DNA of 64,000 bases from Nocardioides sambongensis (GTDB lineage: Bacteria; Actinomycetota; Actinomycetes; Propionibacteriales; Nocardioidaceae). Below, piece by piece: positions 17,028 to 26,170 of the stretch. A program made the position numbers and the translations under genes. Position 1 is the first letter of the stretch. The number at the start of each line of letters is the position of its first letter. The DNA lies in NCBI RefSeq assembly GCF_006494815.1, contig NZ_CP041091.1:4230501-4294500 (forward strand), written 5' to 3'. The notes under the pieces were generated by a model that saw nothing but the letters and a program-made list of their open reading frames with translations, searched no databases and had not been told where the DNA came from.

Positions 17028-17903
17028 ATGGAGACGATCGTGGCGCTGTTCAACATGGTTCTGATCGTCTTCATCGTGACGACCATGCTCTCGGCGGGCT
17101 TCAACACCACGCTGGCGCAGATCGGAGCCGCGGTCTCGCGGGTCGGTCTGCTGGTCGCGGTGCTGGTGGTCGCGTTCGTGATCCGGCCGCTGGCCGGATG
17201 GGCGACCGCGGAGATCTTCGGCCTGGCGACGGGTGCCTACATCGCCACCGTGCTGCTGTGGAGCTGTCCCGGGGCGCCGTTCGGCGCGAAGCTGGTGATG
17301 ACGGCGAAGGCCGACCTGCAGTCGGGTGCCGTGCTGCAGGTCCTGATGGCCTCGCTCGGCAGCCTGACCTTCGCCCCGACCGCGAACCTGATCATCGGGG
17401 CCGCCGATCTCGGCGACGACGTGTCGCTGCCGGTCGGTCAGCTGATCGCGACCGTCGCGGTGCTCCAGCTGGTGCCGTTCTGCCTGGGGATCCTGATCCG
17501 CCACCGCGCCGAGGACCAGGCCAAGGAATGGGGTGCCTGGGCGCAGAAGGTCTCGGGTCTGACCTTCGTCATCGTCCTGACCGGTGCCCTGCTCGGCAGC
17601 TGGCAGACGATCATCGACCTGGTCGGCTCGCTGGTCCTGATCGCCGCTACTGTCACCTCCGCGGTGATGATCGGCATCGGCTACCTGATCTCGGTCGGAG
17701 ACACCCCGACCAAGAAGGCGGCCGCCCTCATCCAACCCTGCACCAACTCCGGACCGGCGCTCGCCGCGGTCGGCATCGCTTTCGACAACGACCCCGAGAT
17801 CCTGGGTGCGATCACCGGGATCCTGCTGATCCAGATCGTCGTCGGCCTGGTCGTCGCCAGCCTGATGGCGAAGAAGCAGGCGCCCGAGCCAGCAGCCGCC
17901 TGA
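17028..17903 (+). CDS. BASS-family (bile acid:sodium symporter-like) transporter
   Basis: 291 residues with nine to ten hydrophobic helices. Conserved elements include TTMLSAGFNTT in the first helices, LLWSCPGAPFGAKLVMTAKAD, and the crossover region IQPCTNSGPALAAVGIAF. BASS proteins import organic anions such as bile acids, steroid sulfates, pantoate or arsenite with sodium. ATG 17028 follows AGAAGGAGACG. The gene is divergent from the arylsulfatase with about 100 nt between them. A sulfated organic anion is therefore an attractive but unproved substrate. Confidence 0.8.
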   Translation: METIVALFNMVLIVFIVTTMLSAGFNTTLAQIGAAVSRVGLLVAVLVVAFVIRPLAGWATAEIFGLATGAYIATVLLWSCPGAPFGAKLVMTAKADLQSGAVLQVLMASLGSLTFAPTANLIIGAADLGDDVSLPVGQLIATVAVLQLVPFCLGILIRHRAEDQAKEWGAWAQKVSGLTFVIVLTGALLGSWQTIIDLVGSLVLIAATVTSAVMIGIGYLISVGDTPTKKAAALIQPCTNSGPALAAVGIAFDNDPEILGAITGILLIQIVVGLVVASLMAKKQAPEPAAA

Positions 17904-17929
17904 TCCGGGACGACCGGGGCCCGGATCAG
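17900..17929. terminator. Bidirectional hairpin containing both stop codons
   Basis: CTGATCCGGG (17900-17909) pairs perfectly with CCCGGATCAG (17920-17929) around a 10-nt loop. The left arm carries the BASS stop (17901-17903). The right arm carries the stop of the convergent SMP-30 gene (17926-17928). The two genes thus share one hairpin of 30 nt. Confidence 0.65.
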
Positions 17930-18756
17930 CCGAGCCGTCGGGCCAGGACCTTCCCCTCCCGCAGCCGCAGCGCCTCCTCGGGCACCCAGGTGGGCGAGGA
18001 GCAGACCAGGAGCTGGTCGTCCGCGACGGCGACGGCGTACGGGCTGGGGACGGGGACCGTGCCGACCACGGTCCCGTCGGGGTCGACCTGGACGACCTCG
18101 TCGGTGAACGGCGAGGCGACCCACAGCGCGCCGTCCGAGGCAACCGCGATGCCGTCGGCCATCACCCCCTCGCCCAGCTCGACGACCGTACGACGCCCGC
18201 TCAGCGAGCCGTCGGCGGCCACGTCGAAGGCGTTGATCCGCGACGGCGTCGACCGGGTCTCCGCCACGTAGAGGACGGTGTCGTGCGGGTCGGTGGCGAC
18301 GCCGTTGGGGAACGCGAGCTCCGTCGCGGCGGCCGCGACGGAGCCGTCGGGCCGCACCAGCGCGAGTGTCGCGGGGAACGCCGGGGCCGGTGGCACGCTG
18401 TCGTCGCCGTAGTTGCCGACGTAGGCATGACCGCGCGCGTCGACGTGCATGTCGTTGAGCGTGTGGGTGGCGATCGCGGTCAGGTCCGCGTGCACGGTCA
18501 CCGAGCCGTCGGCGCGGCGCCGCAGCACCCGGCGGCTGGTCCCGTCCGCGATCAGCAGGTCACCGTCGGGCAGGAAGCCGAGGCCGGCGTTGTGCCGGCC
18601 ACCGGAGAAGACCACCTCGGTGGCGCCGGTGGAGATGTCCAGCCGGACCACCTCGCCGGTCGCGACGTCGCTGAACCAGAGGGCTCCCCGGTGCCAGCGC
18701 GGGCACTCGGGGAAGGCGAATCCCTCGGCGACCACGCGCCATTCCTGACCGGACAT
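17926..18756 (-). CDS. SMP-30/gluconolactonase-family protein
   Basis: A 276-residue six-bladed propeller of the SMP-30/gluconolaconase/LRE family. Repeats of the type GFAFPECPRWHRGALWFSD and LGFLPDGDLLIAD recur. The likely metal ligands are the early Glu (ECP), the Asn of AFPNGVATD and the Asp of MADGIAVASDG. Family members hydrolyse sugar lactones or related esters. No signal peptide is seen. Convergence with the BASS gene does not establish a shared pathway. ATG 18756 is used. Confidence 0.82.
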   Translation of the reverse strand: MSGQEWRVVAEGFAFPECPRWHRGALWFSDVATGEVVRLDISTGATEVVFSGGRHNAGLGFLPDGDLLIADGTSRRVLRRRADGSVTVHADLTAIATHTLNDMHVDARGHAYVGNYGDDSVPPAPAFPATLALVRPDGSVAAAATELAFPNGVATDPHDTVLYVAETRSTPSRINAFDVAADGSLSGRRTVVELGEGVMADGIAVASDGALWVASPFTDEVVQVDPDGTVVGTVPVPSPYAVAVADDQLLVCSSPTWVPEEALRLREGKVLARRLG

Positions 18757-19092
18757 GCGGGCTCCTTCGCGATCGGGCGGGCGGTCCGAATAGGCCTATC
18801 ACGGGTGGCTCGGCGATGTGGTTTTTCGTCGTCGTCACCCTTGTGTCGCACAACCTTCACGCCGCAAGTTGAGATCGATGCGCCGTGAACAGTTCCATTG
18901 GGCCCTTCGATTGGTACGCTCACGCACGCAACAGATGCAAGGTCTGAAGGGTTTGAACGCCTGCGGAGCTTGTTGGCCGACGGCGATTCTGGTTTGTGGT
19001 CCACCAATCACGGGTCCGGAACGACGTGTCACGCATCTGGTGCGGGCCGCCGACGTGGCGGCTCACGCCCCGACACAAGGAGTAACGAGCAT
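18757..19092 (+). other. Gene-free stretch: promoter and long leader of the cold-shock gene
   Basis: No protein gene is seen in these 336 nt. The 3' half is probably the 5' untranslated region of the cold-shock gene, which is usually long and structured in this family. The SMP-30 promoter must lie at the left end. A TACGCT -10-like box near 18914 is a possible cold-shock promoter, but the -35 is weak. The sequence is less GC-rich than its neighbours. Confidence 0.45.
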
Positions 19093-19296
19093 ATGGCTCA
19101 GGGCACCGTGAAGTGGTTCAGCGCCGAGAAGGGCTTCGGCTTCATCGAGCAGGAGGGTGGCGGCGACGACGTCTTCGTTCACTACTCGGCGATCCAGTCG
19201 CAGGGATACAAGTCCCTCGAGGACAACCAGAAGGTCGAGTTCGACGTCACCCAGGGCCCCAAGGGCCCCCAGGCGGAGAACGTCCGTCCCCTCTGA
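19093..19296 (+). CDS. cspA: Cold-shock protein (CspA family)
   Basis: A 67-residue single OB-fold protein. It has RNP1 (KGFGFIEQE) and RNP2 (DVFVHYSAI), whose aromatic residues bind single-stranded RNA or DNA. The sequence [17 protein letters not shown] is nearly invariant in actinobacterial CspA. It acts as an RNA chaperone in cold or normal growth. ATG 19093 follows ACAAGGAG. A strong intrinsic terminator lies 26 nt after the stop, so the gene is monocistronic. Confidence 0.95.
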   Translation: MAQGTVKWFSAEKGFGFIEQEGGGDDVFVHYSAIQSQGYKSLEDNQKVEFDVTQGPKGPQAENVRPL

Positions 19297-19321
19297 TCTT
19301 CTGATCTGGGACTGATCTTCT

Positions 19322-19362
19322 CGGACCCCGCCGGAGCGATCCGGCGGGGTCCGAATCTTTTT
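19322..19362 (+). terminator. Intrinsic terminator of cspA
   Basis: CGGACCCCGCCGG (19322-19334) pairs perfectly with CCGGCGGGGTCCG (19341-19353) around AGCGAT and is followed by AATCTTTTT. This is the only hairpin in the window with a clear U tract. Confidence 0.93.
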
Positions 19363-19474
19363 CCGCGCTTCTCCCTCGCGCCCGTTCCCGGTCGGGCAGA
19401 CTCGGTACGTCGGTGCGGGCCCTCGCCCCGGCACCGTGCGGCAACACGGTGTCCCTGCGCAGAAGGAGAACAGC

Positions 19475-19630
19475 GTGTCGAACACGTTCGACGTCATGCT
19501 GCACGACGACGTGCTGATGACCGAGGTCGAGCTCACCGCCGACCTGATGGTCGCCGCGACCTCCACCGATGACCGACTCCCGGTCGCCGAGATCGACCGG
19601 ATCCTCGGCGTCGTGCCGTTCGCCGGCTGA
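19475..19630 (+). CDS. Small acidic protein, unknown function
   Basis: 51 residues from GTG 19475, well placed behind AGAAGGAGAAC. The product is acidic and has a predicted helical core (LMTEVELTADLMVAATST) followed by VAEIDRILGVVP. There is no signal peptide or Cys. I do not recognise a named family. The ribosome site and helical, amphipathic composition support a real gene. It lies after the cspA terminator and has its own promoter region. It converges with the membrane-anchored protein ending at 19681. Confidence 0.55.
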   Translation: MSNTFDVMLHDDVLMTEVELTADLMVAATSTDDRLPVAEIDRILGVVPFAG

Positions 19631-19680
19631 TCGCGAGCTCCGCCGGACCTCCGACCTCGCGCGGCCCCCGGGCCGCGCGC

Positions 19681-20775
19681 TCAGCAGGTCGCGAAGAGCA
19701 CCGGCCCGTTCGCCATGTCGGAGAGCACGTAGGCCCCCGGCTCGGGCGCGAGGTCCATCGTCAGCCGACGGCCCTCGGCGACCACCTCGTCCACCGAGAA
19801 CCGTTCGCCGAACGTCCCGCCCTGCCCGGGCGCGGCCCCGGCCGCCAGCCGGGACCGGCTGTCCGCGTCGGCCCGGGCCCGGTCCTCGTCCTCGAACGCC
19901 ATCGTGACGCGCACGAGGTCGTCCTCGACCGGTCCGCCGATCGCGAAGGCGTCGTAGGCGTGCACGCCGCCGGCCTCGTCGACCAACCCGGCCGCGGTGG
20001 ACTGGTCGTCCTCGTCGGCCTGGGTCATCGCCAGCGCGGCGCACGCGTGGTCGCCGGAGTAGACCGCGGCCGAGGCGACCTCGCCGAGCGCCTCCACCAC
20101 CTCCTCGATCCCACCGGCGCTGCCGTCGGGTGAGTCGGCGGCCGCGACATCCGCGTCGGCGCGCTGCGCCCCGGGCAGGTCCCGGAGGGTGGCCTGCTGG
20201 TCGCTGGCGGCCAGCACCCGGTGCTCGTCGTCGATGCTGAGGTGGGCGAGCTCGGGAGTCAGCGACCCGATCTCCGGGAGCAGCCCCGGACCGCCCTGCC
20301 ACACCCCGTCCGCCTCGTCGGGCTCGGTGTAGCCGAGCCGGACCAGCCGGGCCCGCAGCTCGGCGAGGTCGAGATCGTCGGGCAGCCCCATCAGCACGAC
20401 GGCGCCGGCGCTGCTCTGCGCCAACAGCTCCCAGTCGAGCGAGGCCGGCGAGACGCCGTACCGGTCCTGCAGGTCGGGAGCGGAGGAGACCAGCGCCGAC
20501 ATCGAGCTCAGGTCCGCGTCGAACGCGGCATCGAGGAACCGGTCCAGGTCCCGTCCGCCGGTCGAGGCCGAGACGTCGGCGCCGACCTCCTCGCGCACCG
20601 CCGCCCAGTCGGTCCAGCCGAACCGCACCGCGTCCTGCGGGGCCAGTTGCATCGCTGCCCCGAGGCGGGTGTCCGGGCCGCCGAGGCGACGTACGACGAG
20701 GACCGTGGCCACCGTCGCGACCACCACGAGCACCAACGCGACGACCAGCCAACGACGGCGGGCGGAACGGGCCAT
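19681..20775 (-). CDS. Membrane-anchored protein of unknown function
   Basis: 364 residues from ATG 20775. A basic start (ARSARRRW) and one membrane helix (LVVALVLVVVATVATVLVV) at residues 8-28 point to an anchored exported protein. The remaining 330 residues are acidic, with two structured parts: residues 40-190 (QDAVRFGWTDWAAVREEVG onwards) and 220-360. The last residue is Cys after a hydrophobic GPVLFAT, which could pair with the single other Cys (YSGDHACAALAM). No known domain is recognised. It is divergent from the MutT1-like gene. Confidence 0.65.
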   Translation of the reverse strand: MARSARRRWLVVALVLVVVATVATVLVVRRLGGPDTRLGAAMQLAPQDAVRFGWTDWAAVREEVGADVSASTGGRDLDRFLDAAFDADLSSMSALVSSAPDLQDRYGVSPASLDWELLAQSSAGAVVLMGLPDDLDLAELRARLVRLGYTEPDEADGVWQGGPGLLPEIGSLTPELAHLSIDDEHRVLAASDQQATLRDLPGAQRADADVAAADSPDGSAGGIEEVVEALGEVASAAVYSGDHACAALAMTQADEDDQSTAAGLVDEAGGVHAYDAFAIGGPVEDDLVRVTMAFEDEDRARADADSRSRLAAGAAPGQGGTFGERFSVDEVVAEGRRLTMDLAPEPGAYVLSDMANGPVLFATC

Positions 20776-20822
20776 GCGCGGGGGACTCCTCTGCAACGGG
20801 TGGGGGATGTGAGACTAACGCC

Positions 20823-21719
20823 GTGGCCCCCTCCCGCCCGGCAACCGGTCCCGCCACCCGTCCCCCCGTTCACGCCGCAGGCGTGGTCACCTTCCGGCCC
20901 GGCCGCGAGGTGCTCCTGGTGCACCGCCCCAAGTACGACGACTGGTCCTTCCCCAAGGGCAAGCTGGACCGCGGCGAGCACCGCACCGCCGCCGCGGTGC
21001 GCGAGGTCGCCGAGGAGACCGGCCTGCACGTGCGCCTCGGCCCGCCGCTGGCCGACCAGGAGTATCCGGTCAACCGCCGCCCCAAGGTCGTCCACTACTG
21101 GACCGGCCGCGTGGTCGGCGACGACGACGTGAGCCGCTACCGCCCCAACGACGAGATCGACGCCGTCCGCTGGGTGCCGGTGCAGGAGGCGGCGACGCTG
21201 CTCACCTACCCGCACGACCGGGACACCCTGGCCGAGGCGCTGCAGGTCCGCCGCAGGACCCGCGCGATCATCGTCCTGCGGCACGCGCGGGCACGCTCGC
21301 GCGACCGGTGGCGCGGCGCCGACGCGGACCGTCCGCTGCTGAAGGTCGGCGAGGCCCAGGCCCACCGCCTCGTCCCCCTCCTCGCCGCGTACGACGCCAG
21401 TCGGGTGATCAGCTCGACCAGCACCCGCTGCGTGGAGACCGTGGCGCCCTACTGCGCGACGACCGGCTACGAGCTGGACACTCGGCGCCGGCTGAGCGAG
21501 GAGAACGCCACCGAGAAGACGGTCTCCGCGATCGTCGAGGACGTGTGGGACGACGGCCGTGGCGTCGTACTGTGCTCGCACCGGCCGGTGCTGCCCCTGG
21601 TGCACGACGCCCTCGGCATCAAGCCGCGACAGCGCGGGGTGACCCTGGCCCCGGCGGAGATGCTGGTGCTGCACGTGCGCAAGCAGAAGATCGTCGCGGT
21701 GGAACGGCACGCGGTCTGA
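20823..21719 (+). CDS. mutT1: MutT1-like NUDIX hydrolase fused to a histidine phosphatase
   Basis: 298 residues with two domains. Residues 15-140 form a NUDIX domain whose box is GKLDRGEHRTAAAVREVAEE with the usual TGL ending. Residues 160-298 form a phosphoglycerate-mutase-type histidine phosphatase with catalytic IVLRHARARSR, a second Arg in SSTSTRC, and late LCSHRPVLP. Mycobacterial MutT1 has this layout and acts on 8-oxo-(d)GTP/GDP and diadenosine polyphosphates. From memory, Streptomyces has a similar gene beside pstSCAB, so the position is probably conserved. GTG 20823 is used. Direct 12-nt repeats follow the stop. Confidence 0.87.
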   Translation: MAPSRPATGPATRPPVHAAGVVTFRPGREVLLVHRPKYDDWSFPKGKLDRGEHRTAAAVREVAEETGLHVRLGPPLADQEYPVNRRPKVVHYWTGRVVGDDDVSRYRPNDEIDAVRWVPVQEAATLLTYPHDRDTLAEALQVRRRTRAIIVLRHARARSRDRWRGADADRPLLKVGEAQAHRLVPLLAAYDASRVISSTSTRCVETVAPYCATTGYELDTRRRLSEENATEKTVSAIVEDVWDDGRGVVLCSHRPVLPLVHDALGIKPRQRGVTLAPAEMLVLHVRKQKIVAVERHAV

Positions 21720-21727
21720 GGCGTCGC

Positions 21728-21763
21728 ACCGGCGTCGTGCCCGGCGTCGTGACCGGCGCCACC
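21728..21763 (+). repeat. Three 12-nt direct repeats after the mutT1 stop
   Basis: ACCGGCGTCGTG (21728-21739), CCCGGCGTCGTG (21740-21751) and the diverged ACCGGCGCCACC (21752-21763) follow the stop codon by 8 nt. They lie upstream of the PHO box and have no visible hairpin. Confidence 0.7.
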
Positions 21764-21788
21764 GGGTGTCGCCGAGTGCTACGGCGCT

Positions 21789-21810
21789 GTTCACCTCTCG
21801 TTCAGGTTGG
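21789..21810 (+). promoter_or_regulatory. PHO box upstream of pstS
   Basis: GTTCACCTCTC (21789-21799) and GTTCAGGTTGG (21800-21810) are adjacent 11-nt direct repeat units matching the Streptomyces PhoP core GTTCA. They lie about 100 nt before pstS. PhoP-P would activate the phosphate transport operon during phosphate starvation. Confidence 0.82.
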
Positions 21811-21910
21811 TCCGCAGATTGCGTTACCGACGGTCCCTAACTTCGTCGGTGTCCTAGTGAAGAACGAGGGGTCTGGTCTGTGCGCCCCTCAACTGTGAGA
21901 GGCCAATCTC

Positions 21911-23035
21911 TTGAACACTCCCATCCGTCGGGCCCTCGTGCCCGGTGTTGCTGCTCTGGCTCTGCTGCTGACCGCGTGCGGTGGCGGGGACGACGACGCC
22001 GAGGCCAGCAGCGGCAGCGGCAGCTCCGAGGTCGACTACTCGTCGCTGTCCGGTGAGCTCGTGGCGGGCGGCGCGTCCTCCCAGCAGACCGCTCAGGAGT
22101 CCTGGCTGGTCGGCTTCCAGGAGGTCGCGCCCGACGTCGCCTACTCCTACGACCCGGTCGGCTCCGGCGACGGTCGTACCAACTTCATCAGCGGTGGCTA
22201 CGCGCTGGCCGGCTCCGACGCCTACCTGACCGACGACGAGGACGAGTTGTCGCAGGCCACCGAGCGCTGCAACGGCACCGCCCCGATCGAGATCCCGAAC
22301 TACGTCTCGCCGATCGCGGTCGTCTACAACGTCGAGGGTGTCGACGAGCTCAACCTGGCGCCCGAGGTGGTCGCCGGGATCTTCGCCGGTGAGATCACCA
22401 AGTGGAACGACCCGGCGATCGTGGACGCCAACCCCGACGCCGACCTGCCGAACGCGGACATCACCCCGGTGCACCGCTCCGACGAGTCCGGCACCACCGA
22501 GAACTTCACCGACTACCTCGACGCGGTCGCCGGCGACGTGTGGAGCGCCGGTGTGGTGGAGACCTGGCCGACCGAGTTCGGCGGTGAGGCCGGCAACGGC
22601 ACCTCCGGCGTGGTCCAGGTCGTGACCGAGAACGCCAACACCATCGGCTACGCCGACGCCAGCCAGGCCGGTGGCCTCGGCCAGGCCAAGATCGGTGTCG
22701 GCGAGGAGTTCGTGGCCCCCGACGCGGCGGCCGCGGCGAAGATCCTCGAGGTCTCCCCGCGGGTGGAGGGTCGTGAGGACGTCGACCTCGCCGTCGACCT
22801 CGACCACACCACGCAGGAGGCCGGCGTCTACCCGATCGTCCTCACCTCCTACCTGCTGGCCTGCCAGGAGTACGAGGACCAGGCCACCGCCGACCTGGTC
22901 AAGGGCTTCATCTCCTACGTCGTCTCCGACGACGGCCAGGAGCTGGCCGCCCAGGACGCCGGCGCGGCGCCGCTGAGCGACGAGCTGCAGGAGGAGATCC
23001 AGGGGATCGTCGACGGCATCACGGCCGCCTCCTGA
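21911..23035 (+). CDS. pstS: Phosphate ABC transporter, substrate-binding lipoprotein
   Basis: 374 residues from TTG 21911. A lipoprotein signal ends in LLTAC with the acylated Cys at residue 23, followed by a Gly/Asp/Ser-rich linker. The mature part is a PstS fold: GAGASSQQ-type loop (GGASSQQTAQESWL), YDPVGSGDGRTNFISG, then HRSDESGTTENFTDYL, which together bind phosphate. It captures phosphate outside the membrane for PstCA. It is first in the pst operon under a PHO box. Two tandem hairpins separate it from pstC and probably favour higher pstS mRNA levels. Confidence 0.95.
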   Translation: MNTPIRRALVPGVAALALLLTACGGGDDDAEASSGSGSSEVDYSSLSGELVAGGASSQQTAQESWLVGFQEVAPDVAYSYDPVGSGDGRTNFISGGYALAGSDAYLTDDEDELSQATERCNGTAPIEIPNYVSPIAVVYNVEGVDELNLAPEVVAGIFAGEITKWNDPAIVDANPDADLPNADITPVHRSDESGTTENFTDYLDAVAGDVWSAGVVETWPTEFGGEAGNGTSGVVQVVTENANTIGYADASQAGGLGQAKIGVGEEFVAPDAAAAAKILEVSPRVEGREDVDLAVDLDHTTQEAGVYPIVLTSYLLACQEYEDQATADLVKGFISYVVSDDGQELAAQDAGAAPLSDELQEEIQGIVDGITAAS

Positions 23036-23054
23036 TCGACAGCCAGCACCTGAC

Positions 23055-23107
23055 GAGCAGGGGTCGGGACCACCCGGCCCCTGCTCGGGTGCTCGCTCCC
23101 GAGCACC
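23055..23107 (+). promoter_or_regulatory. Tandem hairpins between pstS and pstC
   Basis: The first hairpin pairs 23055-23068 (starting GAGCAGGGG) with 23073-23086 (ending CCCCTGCTC) around ACCA, 14 bp with one T-G. The second pairs GGTGCTCG with CGAGCACC around CTCC at about 23088-23107. Neither has a U tract. They may act as partial terminators or mRNA stabilisers that raise pstS over pstCAB. Confidence 0.6.
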
Positions 23108-23165
23108 GCACCACCCGCAGCACCGCACCACCACCCGAGTCATCCATCAGCACGGAGGCAGACCT

Positions 23166-24107
23166 GTGACGGTCATCCCCGAGGAGCCCACCACCGACGA
23201 GGTGGCGGCTCGACGCGTCGGCGACGCGATCTTCAGCAAGGCGGCGCTGGTCGCGTCCCTGCTCGTCATCGCCTTCCTCGCCGGCGTGGCGGTCTTCCTG
23301 GTGATCAAGGGCCTGCCAGCCCTCGACGCCGAGCCCGACAACCTCCAGGGCCGCGCCAACGTCTTCTCCCTCGTCGGAGCCCTGCTCTTCGGCACCATCC
23401 TCTCCGCGGTGATGGCGATGATCATCGTGACCCCGCTGGCGGTCGGGCTGGGCCTGGTGATCTCGCACTACGCCCCGCGCCGGCTGGCCAAGCCGGTCGG
23501 CTTCCTGGTCGACCTGCTGGCCGCCGTGCCGAGCGTGGTCTTCGGTCTCTGGGGCCTGATCGTGCTGGCGCCCTACCTCAAGCCGGTCCACGAGTGGCTC
23601 GTCGACTACCTCGGCTGGATCCCCCTCTTCGACGGCCCGGCCAGCGCCACCGCCCGCACGTTGCTCACCGCCTCGGTGGTGCTGGCGCTGATGGCCCTCC
23701 CGATCGTCACCGCGATCATGCGCGAGGTGTTCGCGCAGACGCCGCGGGCGCACGAGGAGGCCGCACTGGCCCTCGGCGCCACCCGCTGGGAGATGATCCA
23801 GATGGCCGTGCTCCCCTACGCCCGCTCCGGCATGGTCGCCGCCCTGCTCCTCGGCCTCGGCCGGGCGCTCGGCGAGACGATGGCGGTGGCGATGGTGCTC
23901 TCCGCGACCGGCGTCATCATCAGCTGGGACGTGGTCTCCAGCCAGAACTCCAACACCATCGCGGCGTTCATCGCGCAGGGCTACAAGGAGGCGTCACCGA
24001 TCAAGGTGGCGATCCTGATCTTCGCCGGCCTCGCGCTGTTCCTGCTCACGTTCCTCGTCAACTTCCTGGGCCGCTGGATCGCGGCCCGGGGCGTCGTGAA
24101 GGCCTGA
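23166..24107 (+). CDS. pstC: Phosphate ABC transporter permease PstC
   Basis: 313 residues with six membrane helices from GTG 23166, behind GGAGGCAGACCT. The coupling-helix region that contacts PstB is [26 protein letters not shown], the EAA motif of ABC permeases. [12 protein letters not shown] follows. It forms the phosphate channel with PstA. The stop at 24105-24107 is 3 nt before the pstA start. Confidence 0.95.
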   Translation: MTVIPEEPTTDEVAARRVGDAIFSKAALVASLLVIAFLAGVAVFLVIKGLPALDAEPDNLQGRANVFSLVGALLFGTILSAVMAMIIVTPLAVGLGLVISHYAPRRLAKPVGFLVDLLAAVPSVVFGLWGLIVLAPYLKPVHEWLVDYLGWIPLFDGPASATARTLLTASVVLALMALPIVTAIMREVFAQTPRAHEEAALALGATRWEMIQMAVLPYARSGMVAALLLGLGRALGETMAVAMVLSATGVIISWDVVSSQNSNTIAAFIAQGYKEASPIKVAILIFAGLALFLLTFLVNFLGRWIAARGVVKA

Positions 24108-24110
24108 TCG

Positions 24111-25226
24111 ATGACCGCGACACCTCCCACCCAAGACCCCGGCACCGCGCACACCGCGGCGGATCTGCTGCCGCCGGACCCGACCGAGCCGCGCGGCCAG
24201 CTGCCGCGGCTGGCGCCGCTGATCGTCGCGGTCGCAGCCGTCGCCGCGGCCTCCCTGGTCGGGCTGATCCTCGGCAGCGGTCTCACCATGATCGCCGTCC
24301 TCGCCTGGCTGTTCTTCGCGGTCGTCTTCCCGACCTGGAGCGTGCTGGTCGAGAACCGCCGCAAGGCCACCGACCGGCTGGTGACGGTGCTGGTGTGGAC
24401 CGCCTTCGTGCTGGCGATGATCCCGCTGGTCAGCCTGATCGTCACCGTGGTCGTCAAGGGCGCCCCCGCGATCAGCTGGACCTTCCTCAGCGACGACCTC
24501 TCCGGCCGCGCGCTGATCGAGGGCACCGGCGGCATCTTCCACGCCATCGCCGGCACCGTGATGGTCACGGTGATCGCCGCGCTGATCGCGGTGCCGATCG
24601 GTGTGCTGACCGCGGTCTGGCTCGTCGAGTACGGCAAGGGCACCCGGCTCGCCTCGATCATCACCTTCCTGGTCGACGTGATGACCGGCATCCCCTCGAT
24701 CGTCGCCGGCCTGTTCGCGCTGGCCTTCTTCCAGGTGATCCTCAACGACCCGCTGCCGCGCCTGGCGATCGGCGGCGGTGTGGCGCTCTCGCTGCTGATG
24801 ATCCCGACGGTGATCCGCTCGGTCGAGGAGATGCTCAAGCTGGTCCCGGACGACCTGCGGGAGGCGTCGTACGCGCTGGGTGTGCCGAAGTGGCGCACCA
24901 TCGTGAAGGTGGTGCTGCCGACCGCGGTCGCGGGCATCGTGACCGGCGTGACCCTGGCCATCGCCCGGGTCGCCGGAGAGACCGCGCCGCTGCTGCTGAT
25001 CCTGGGCACCGCCTACACGGTGAACTGGAACCCGGCCGACGGCAACGTCGCCACGCTGCCGACGTTCATCTACCAGTCGCTGAACAAGACCACGCACTTC
25101 GAGTTCGGCCCGGCGTGGACCGACATGGTCTGGGGCGCCGCCCTGGTCCTCATCGTCATCGTGATGACCCTCAACGTCGCGGCCCGGGTGATCGGCGCCG
25201 CATTCGCCCCGAAGACCGGCAAATGA
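24111..25226 (+). CDS. pstA: Phosphate ABC transporter permease PstA
   Basis: 371 residues, longer than the usual 280-300. An extra N-terminal part holds a Pro-rich start and two further hydrophobic helices ([21 protein letters not shown] and [19 protein letters not shown]). The permease core follows, with [16 protein letters not shown] and the EAA-like loop [24 protein letters not shown], then [11 protein letters not shown]. It pairs with PstC. The longer N-terminus is also known in other actinobacterial PstA proteins. Its TGA overlaps an in-frame alternative pstB start at 25223. Confidence 0.94.
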   Translation: MTATPPTQDPGTAHTAADLLPPDPTEPRGQLPRLAPLIVAVAAVAAASLVGLILGSGLTMIAVLAWLFFAVVFPTWSVLVENRRKATDRLVTVLVWTAFVLAMIPLVSLIVTVVVKGAPAISWTFLSDDLSGRALIEGTGGIFHAIAGTVMVTVIAALIAVPIGVLTAVWLVEYGKGTRLASIITFLVDVMTGIPSIVAGLFALAFFQVILNDPLPRLAIGGGVALSLLMIPTVIRSVEEMLKLVPDDLREASYALGVPKWRTIVKVVLPTAVAGIVTGVTLAIARVAGETAPLLLILGTAYTVNWNPADGNVATLPTFIYQSLNKTTHFEFGPAWTDMVWGAALVLIVIVMTLNVAARVIGAAFAPKTGK

Positions 25227-25270
25227 CCCTCGCCGTCTGCACCACCCAGGAAGCCGACAAGGAAGCTGAC

Positions 25271-26050
25271 ATGGCAAAGAGCATCGACGTCTCGGACGTC
25301 AACATCTACTACGGCGACTTCCTCGCCGTCGAGGGCGTCAACATGACGATCAAGGCCCGGTCGGTGACCGCCTTCATCGGTCCCTCCGGGTGCGGCAAGT
25401 CGACCTTCCTCCGCTCGCTGAACCGGATGCACGAGGTGATCCCGGGCGCACGCGTCGAGGGCAAGATCGTGGTCGACGGCCAGGACCTCTACGAGCCCGG
25501 CGTCGACCCGGTGACGGTACGTCGCCAGATCGGCATGGTCTTCCAGCGGCCCAACCCGTTCCCGACGATGTCGATCTACGAGAACGTGCTCGCCGGGATG
25601 CGGCTCAACGCCAAGAAGATGAGCAAGTCCGACGCCGACGGCATCGTGGAGCGGTCGCTGCGCGGCGCCAACCTCTGGAACGAGGTCAAGGACCGGCTGG
25701 GCAAGCCCGGCGCGGGTCTCTCCGGCGGCCAGCAGCAGCGCCTCTGCATCGCCCGCGCGATCGCGGTCCAGCCCGACGTGCTGCTGATGGACGAGCCCTG
25801 CTCGGCGCTCGACCCGATCTCCACGTCCGCGATCGAGGACCTGATCCACGAGCTCAAGACCGAGTTCACGATCGTCATCGTCACCCACAACATGCAGCAG
25901 GCGGCTCGGGTCAGCGACGAGACCGGCTTCTTCAACCTCAAGGCGACCGGCGAGCCGGGTCACCTGGTCGAGTTCAACGCGACGAGCAAGATGTTCGCCA
26001 ACCCCGACGACTCCGCAACCGAGGCCTACATCTCGGGCCGCTTCGGCTGA
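25271..26050 (+). CDS. pstB: Phosphate ABC transporter ATPase PstB
   Basis: A 259-residue ABC ATPase. Walker A is GPSGCGKST at residue 39, the Q-loop is [11 protein letters not shown], the signature [15 protein letters not shown], and Walker [14 protein letters not shown], followed by the switch [12 protein letters not shown]. It powers phosphate import. ATG 25271 follows AAGGAAGCTGAC. An in-frame ATG at 25223 overlapping the pstA stop would add 16 residues and cannot be excluded. It ends the pst operon. Confidence 0.95.
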   Translation: MAKSIDVSDVNIYYGDFLAVEGVNMTIKARSVTAFIGPSGCGKSTFLRSLNRMHEVIPGARVEGKIVVDGQDLYEPGVDPVTVRRQIGMVFQRPNPFPTMSIYENVLAGMRLNAKKMSKSDADGIVERSLRGANLWNEVKDRLGKPGAGLSGGQQQRLCIARAIAVQPDVLLMDEPCSALDPISTSAIEDLIHELKTEFTIVIVTHNMQQAARVSDETGFFNLKATGEPGHLVEFNATSKMFANPDDSATEAYISGRFG

Positions 26051-26170
26051 GCCGGTGGCCGGCAGTACGCCTCGGGGTGCGCTGCAGCCATCAGCTGACC
26101 ACGCCGTCTCCCCCGGGAGACGGCCGTCCGCGCCTACCTCCACCGCTGGGCGGAGGCGGCCGGCGCTCAG

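Noticed and set aside
23594..25270. Apparent long fusion of an unknown protein to PstB
   Set aside because: The upstream part is an out-of-frame reading of pstC and pstA; PstB starts at 25271 with its own ribosome site.
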